From Pyropia haitanensis (Eukaryota > Rhodophyta > Bangiophyceae > Bangiales > Bangiaceae): a DNA stretch of 47,083 bases. The position numbers and the translations under genes are program-made. The first letter of the stretch is position 1. Each line of letters opens with the position of its first letter. Below the pieces are notes generated by a model. That model was not told the origin of the DNA. It did not search any database and saw only the letters and a list, made by a program, of their open reading frames with translations. Positions 42,779-47,083 of this stretch are shown here, piece after piece. The stretch lies in contig SDUX01000125.1 in the NCBI GenBank assembly GCA_008729055.1, forward strand, positions 1 through 47,083, read 5' to 3'.

Positions 42779-44038
42779 TACTCTGTGCGTGCGTTACCGC
42801 GCCGCGGCGCCCGGGCGTAGTTGTCTGTGCTGTCGTATACAATTTTTCGGGGGGTTTGCAACGCACTCTAAAAAAAGGGCATTTATTGTACACTTGTATG
42901 CGATGAGGCGCGCAGGGGCTCTCCTTCTGGTGAGATTCACCCACATACTGGCTCCGCGCGAGCCCATTGTCTCGCATTTCATCAAATTTGAGTACTGAAA
43001 TGTCTATCGCGATTATGCATTCACAAATCGACAGACGGGCGCGTAACTTTCCATGTGAATTCGCACGACTGCAAACTGTGGCGGGCGTTGTGTCCATGCT
43101 GCCGTCCTGCACTGCGTCACTACAAGCATGCGTGCAGACCACGACTTGCCCCGTGCCATTGCTGATGCTGCTGCTGCTGCTGCTGCTGCTGGTGTCACTC
43201 CAAGGGCGTATTCGCTCTAGACCGAAAATATCAGACGGCCAGGCGTCGTGTTCAAACGGGTGTCGCGCTCGAAAATTGTCTCGGTTGTGGCGCCTCATTT
43301 TGCCACGCGCCGTTTTAACGGCGCGTGATCGCCAGGTGTGCCGGCATGGATGGTGCAGGAGCATCAAGCGCGGTTGTGGCACGGGCGAGGGAGAGTCAAA
43401 GGGCGGTTGTGTAGCACGGGCAAGAGTGTGGCATGGTCATTAACGAGTCCCGCATTTGGAACGGTGAAATCGAAAAATCGGGTTGATGAGCGTGATTTGT
43501 CAATCGATTTCGCAAATCATCGACAATGAAATGTGAATCACGTCATCGAGATCTTGATGGACGATCATCCGACGTTTATCGTGTCTGAATTTCAATCGTA
43601 ATCACATCTGGTCGCAAAAGAATCCCATCACGTGGGGGCGGCGGGGCGGGGTGGAGACACAATCGGGCAGATCATCCATGCCGTGGGAGCATGCAAAGGG
43701 TGCCCCTCCTCCCCCCCTCCCTCCCCCCCGCCCCCCCCCCTCCCCCATCCCCTGTCGCGGGCCAGTTTTCGTATTCGTATCACAAGGGACCGGCCTCGAT
43801 GCACACGCGTCTCGCCACCGTTCCCGCCCCGCGTTGCAAGACAAGGGCGTGTGCCGACTCCAATCGCCTCGAGCGCGTCTGCTACACAGGCTGCAACGAG
43901 AACCTCGGGCGTGGCACCAAGGGCCAGTGGAACGCTCAGGTTGGCATCGTTTGCACCTCGGGACCACGACTGGTTTGTGCTGCGGGATATCTGACAAGGA
44001 CAGCGTGACCCTCTGTGGGACATTCTACCAGGGTCCAG
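42779..44038 (+). other. Spacer after helicase copy 4
   Basis: Mixed sequence with an AT-richer part around 43440-43620, a (CTG)8 tract at 43168-43191 and a short C-rich stretch near 43700-43760. I see no gene, no RNA and, importantly, no leftover of the helicase or leader that would be expected if copy 4 had inserted into the middle of copy 3. Confidence 0.5.
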
Positions 44039-44198
44039 TTCCGTAGTACTACGGAACCGGTGGAAACAATTACCATCTACAAGCGACATTCAAGTACGGG
44101 ATGTTGTCCTCCAATTTGTAATTGAGATCCACGTGGATCTGCCGGTTTCGGTTGTCTGGCACACGTGTATCACTCGACCGGTCCGTAGTACTACGGAA
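44039..44198. repeat. Two GTAGTACTAC palindromes
   Basis: TTCCGTAGTACTACGGAA at 44039-44056 and TCCGTAGTACTACGGA within 44181-44198. They begin the palindrome region of copy 4. Confidence 0.9.
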
Positions 44199-44268
44199 TC
44201 CACATGGGCCTGACGGCATGTGTGGTCGAGCCCTCACTTGACCAAAAGATGCGGGCGCATCTGCGGTA

Positions 44269-44700
44269 TTGCACATAGTCCAAATACGCTTGGGATCTTG
44301 CAGAGTGCGACGTCCATGAGGAACGCCGCGTCTCTGGTGTTGCACATAGTCCTCATACGCTTGGCTGCTCGCAGAGGGGAACAGCCATAAGGGACGCCGC
44401 CTCTGCGGTGTTGCACATAGTCCTTTTACGCTTGGCTCCTTGCAGAGGGGGACGGCCAAGAGGGACACCTCGTCTGCAGTGTTGCACATAGTCCTCACCC
44501 GCTTGGCTCCGTCCAGAGTGCGACTGCTTTGAGGAACGCCGCCTCGGCGGTGTTGCACATAGTCGTTGTACGCTGGGCTCACTCCAGAGTGCGACGGCCA
44601 TGAGGAACGCCGCCTCTACGGTGTTGCACATAGTCCTCAAACGCTGAGCTCTCTCCAGAGTGCGACTGCCATGACGGACGCCGCGTCTGCAGATTGCGAC
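44269..44700. repeat. 71-bp minisatellite
   Basis: TTGCACATAG starts at 44269, 44340, 44411, 44482, 44553 and 44624, a constant 71-bp period. Each unit also holds a CGCTTGGCTC-like segment, an AGAGTGCGAC-like segment and GCCGCCTCTGCGGTG. A decayed unit follows at about 44694, and a related piece lies at 44893. The unit is not a multiple of three, so the long minus-strand frames across it are not genes. Both ends carry a CTTGACCAAAA hairpin motif (about 44236 and 44860). Confidence 0.9.
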
Positions 44701-44947
44701 GGCCATGAGGCACGTCCCCGCCTTGTTGGCCAGCTACAAGCCATCACAGGCGGCATTTTTATTCTTCTTCCGTTTCTTTCCTCATTGTCAGGCATTGGTC
44801 TGGGATGCGCCACCTCTCTGGGGCTGCGCGCACCGCCGTGTGGACGCACGCACACTCACTTGACCAAAACAGACGCGGGCGCGTCTGCGGTGTTGCACAC
44901 AGTACTGTAGTAGGCTTGGCCTACTCCAGAGTGCGACGGCCACGAGG

Positions 44948-45342
44948 GGCCCCGTCCCACGTGTCGGACTGTGTGCGGATCGACACGTGTTGACCCGGGC
45001 GCTTCCGTAGTACTACGGAAGCGAGTGTGATCCGACGGATTCCGTAGTACTACGGAAGCGGGGGCCCAGTGTCTTCCATTGGCTCACGTGTCAACACGTG
45101 TATTGGATGGCCCCACCCCACGTGTCAAAATGTGTGCGGATGGACACGTGTAGACCCGCGCGCTTCCGTAGTACTACGGAAGCGAGTGTGATCCGACGGA
45201 TTCCGTAGTACTACGGAAGCGGGGGGCCAGAGTCCCCGATTGGGCCACGTGGCCACACGTGTATTCGATGGCCCCACCCCACGTGTCGGACTCAGTGCGG
45301 ACCAACACGTGTTGGTATCCGCGCTTCCGTAGTACTACGGAC
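44948..45342. repeat. 161-bp repeat with paired TTCCGTAGTACTACGGAA sites and CACGTG sites
   Basis: GGCCCC(A/G)... starts recur at 44948, 45109 and 45270, a 161-bp period over about two and a half units. Palindromes lie at 45003-45020, 45040-45057, 45164-45181 and 45201-45218, with one mismatched at 45325-45342. The two sites in each unit are 37 bp apart. Several CACGTG hexamers, some paired as CACGTGTCAACACGTG, lie between them. Confidence 0.9.
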
Positions 45343-45506
45343 CTGGCCAGACGATCTCGGCCAATCATCTTCCATTGCACGAGCTGAGAAGTTGTTTCTC
45401 CAACTCCCTGTCCACGACTCCCTCCGCTGGTCACGATTGCAGACTTGAAAAGTGGTCCCGCGCGAGTGCCCAGGTGCACCCTTGAAGAGTGTCAGCATCG
45501 TGACCA

Positions 45507-45514
45507 TTTAATTT
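45507..45514 (+). promoter_or_regulatory. TATA-like box before the last ORF
   Basis: TTTAATTT in the context CATTTAATTTACGGG resembles the TATTTAATCGG box at 1689. It is 228 bp before ATG 45735, close to the 210-219 bp seen for the two genes of copy 1. Confidence 0.4.
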
Positions 45515-45734
45515 ACGGGCCGTCTTCCTCCGTGTCGACGTCCACCCCTTTCCCACGCGGTTTTTCTTTGATCCCTCGCTTCCTCTTGCTCCCCACCCCC
45601 CCCTATCTACGTGGAACTGTTGGGCTGACCCCTGTGCACCCTCTGTCCGCCTCCCCGCGCGGCGGGGAGGCTGTGAGCGTGCGTGAGGGCCGGTAGAGTG
45701 GTTTTTTTGTGGTGTGTTTGGTCATCTCGTCGTG

Positions 45735-46316
45735 ATGGCTCGTTCTGACCGTTCCCCTGCTCGCGGGCGGGGTGCGCAGCGTGGGAGGGCGGAGGCTGAC
45801 CGTCGTGGCGACGATGGGAGTGGCCGGGAGAGTTCTGGGGAGCGTGGTGAGGGGGGGGACGTGGGGAAGATCGTCGTCGTCGTGGGGCGTCTTCTTCGCG
45901 TGCCGACGCGGACCGTGGCGTTCGGGGCCGTCGTCGAGGCCTTCGCAGCGTTGCGGGTCGCTCTGACGTCGGCGGTGGCGCGTCTGGCGGGTCTGGTGCG
46001 GCGCTTCGTGCGGCGGACGCTGTCGGTCGTCGTCGTGGGCGTGGGACCGGGCTTCGCGGTACCGGTCGACCGCGCGGGGCCGGCGATCGCGCCGTTTCGC
46101 CGTCGGCGGGCGTCGCCTCGCCGTCTGGGGCCGGTGGTGCGGGTCGCGCTTCTCTGTCGACATCCCGCCGAGCGGACGGTGCCCGCCGCCAGTCCCGTGA
46201 CGGCGGCGCTTCCTCCCCGTCTGGCGGTGGGTCTGGCGCGGGCGCGGCCACCGGCGGGGACGCCGGCGGGGGTCGGATCGCTCAGAGGGGCGTGGCGGTT
46301 CCCCCCCCCGCCGTGA
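45735..46316 (+). CDS. Start of an RG-rich, low-complexity protein (possible ParB/oxygenase paralog, frame-disrupted)
   Basis: ATG 45735 begins MARSDRSPARGRGAQRGR, similar in style to the MARSPRKATSRARGRG start of the ParB/oxygenase protein, and it occupies the same place: after a helicase and a palindrome block. After a G-run near 45850-45858, a Ser/Gly/Ala-rich, RG-rich composition continues in a different frame through about 46880, so an indel is likely. Only a disordered N-terminus would be visible before the window ends, so the identity is a guess from position. The long frame on the other strand looks like a GC-rich shadow. Confidence 0.35.
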   Translation: MARSDRSPARGRGAQRGRAEADRRGDDGSGRESSGERGEGGDVGKIVVVVGRLLRVPTRTVAFGAVVEAFAALRVALTSAVARLAGLVRRFVRRTLSVVVVGVGPGFAVPVDRAGPAIAPFRRRRASPRRLGPVVRVALLCRHPAERTVPAASPVTAALPPRLAVGLARARPPAGTPAGVGSLRGAWRFPPPP

Positions 46317-47083
46317 TCGCCGGGCTCGGACCCCTGATGGCGACTCGGGGGCGGCCGCGTCGCCCAGTGGGGCTTTGGGGGGCTCGTCGCGGGGGAGCCC
46401 TGCTCCCCGGCGCACCCCGCGGGACGGCGGCGCAGTCGGCGGTTCTGGGGGGGCGGCTTTGCCAAGTGTGGCCGCGGCGGCGGCACTGGGGCGTGACGGT
46501 CGCCGGGAGGGGGGTTCTCGTCCGACTTCCCGCCGAGGGAGCCCGGCGCGGTCCCCGGCTGGCGGTTCCGGGTCGGCGGCCGCGCCCCGTGGGGCCCCTG
46601 GGGGTGCGGCTGCGGGGAGCCTCGGCTCTGAGGGCGCCCCGCTGGACGGTGGCGCGGCCGGCCGTCCTGAGGAGCCCGCCTCTCCCAGGGGGGCCGCCGG
46701 AGGTGCCTCTCGGGGGAGCCATGGTCGTGGCCGCTCCCCGCGTGATGGCGGGTCATCCCCTGTGCCTGCTGGCGCGGCGGGCGCGGGCCCGGCCGCGGGC
46801 GCCGCCGTGGCTGGTGGGTGCGCCGCCCGGACGGGGAGCCCGCGCCCACTCCCGACCGAGTCAACCCTGCGGGGTCACCGGCGGTTGAGTCTCGGGCGGC
46901 GGCGGTGGAGCCGCCCAGTGGGGTCTCTGGGGATGCTGCCCGGGGGGGCCAAGAGTCCCGGCGTCCCTTGGGGGACGACGGCGCATCCGCTGTGGCTGCT
47001 GGCGCCGCCACCGTCGCGGGCCCGGCCGCAGCGGCGCCGCGAGGGGACGTGCGCCGGGACGGGTGGTGCTGGTGAGGTTTCCC

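Larger units (their letters stand above)
31933..47083 (+). mobile_element. Composite element copy 4 (continues past the window)
   Basis: The left end CTACTATAAGAATATACACAG is followed by a leader, a helicase gene to 42778, palindrome arrays with TTCCGTAGTACTACGGAA and a possible start of a gene with an RG-rich N-terminus. This repeats the order of copy 1 as far as the window reaches. The leader interval 31933-35017 has no gene that I can support. Confidence 0.65.

Noticed and set aside
44070..44706. Minus-strand frames across the 71-bp repeat
   Set aside because: The repeat length is not a multiple of three, and the frames merely read the repeat in turn.
45722..47011. 429-residue minus-strand frame
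   Set aside because: Low-complexity Arg/Pro/Ala sequence expected from the complement of GC-rich DNA. A TATA-like box and start lie on the + strand instead.
1..47083. tRNA or rRNA genes
   Set aside because: I saw no cloverleaf-like or rRNA-like segment on either strand by eye; a covariance search was not possible.

Overview
The window looks like GC-rich eukaryotic nuclear DNA, or DNA that lives in a eukaryotic nucleus. It has TATA boxes 150-220 bp ahead of good-context ATGs, E2F-type promoter sites, a SET domain, RG-rich and homopolymeric (A, G, P, Q, S) protein tracts, and no ribosome-binding sites or operons. I cannot name the species. The helicase resembles fungal telomere-linked helicases, which makes a subtelomere of a fungus or protist a reasonable guess. 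A giant-virus-like or episomal origin is not excluded. All recognised genes are on the + strand and none shows a clear intron.

My main reading is that the window is a head-to-tail array of one composite element, with no unrelated DNA recognisable between copies. The left end of a copy is a short motif, CTACTATAAGAATATACACGG (diverged in copy 1), followed by 1.5-3 kb of C/T-rich leader. Left ends lie at 5671, 25925, 27296 and 31933. Copy 0 (1-5670) shows only its right part. Copy 1 (5671-25924, 20,254 bp) appears complete. Copy 2 (25925-27295, 1,371 bp) and copy 3 (27296-31932, 4,637 bp) have intact left ends and are cut off on the right. Copy 4 (31933 to beyond 47083) runs off the window.

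The complete copy carries three large genes, each behind its own promoter: (1) a C2H2-finger / tyrosine-recombinase-like / RecQ-type helicase with a cysteine-rich C-terminus; (2) a protein joining a ParB-like domain to a 2-oxoglutarate/Fe(II)-oxygenase-like domain; (3) a beta-class DNA amino-methyltransferase fused to a SET domain. Copy 0 shows a possible tail of gene 2, then gene 3 truncated before its SET domain. Copy 4 shows gene 1, then the possible start of a gene-2-like ORF. The order therefore seems to repeat. The set combines a DNA methylation writer, a histone-type methylation writer, a candidate hydroxylase and a helicase/recombinase. I infer a self-propagating, chromatin-modifying element.

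The gaps hold dense arrays of dyad-symmetric sites with a shared core, GTAGTACTAC. Copies 0, 3 and 4 carry the form TTCCGTAGTACTACGGAA. Copy 1 carries (C/G)AGTAGTACTACT(G/C), including a strictly phased 27-bp array. These sites precede most of the genes and are candidate binding or modification targets of the encoded proteins. Several reading frames break at G-runs or triplet repeats, which may be sequencing error, decay or real frameshifting.
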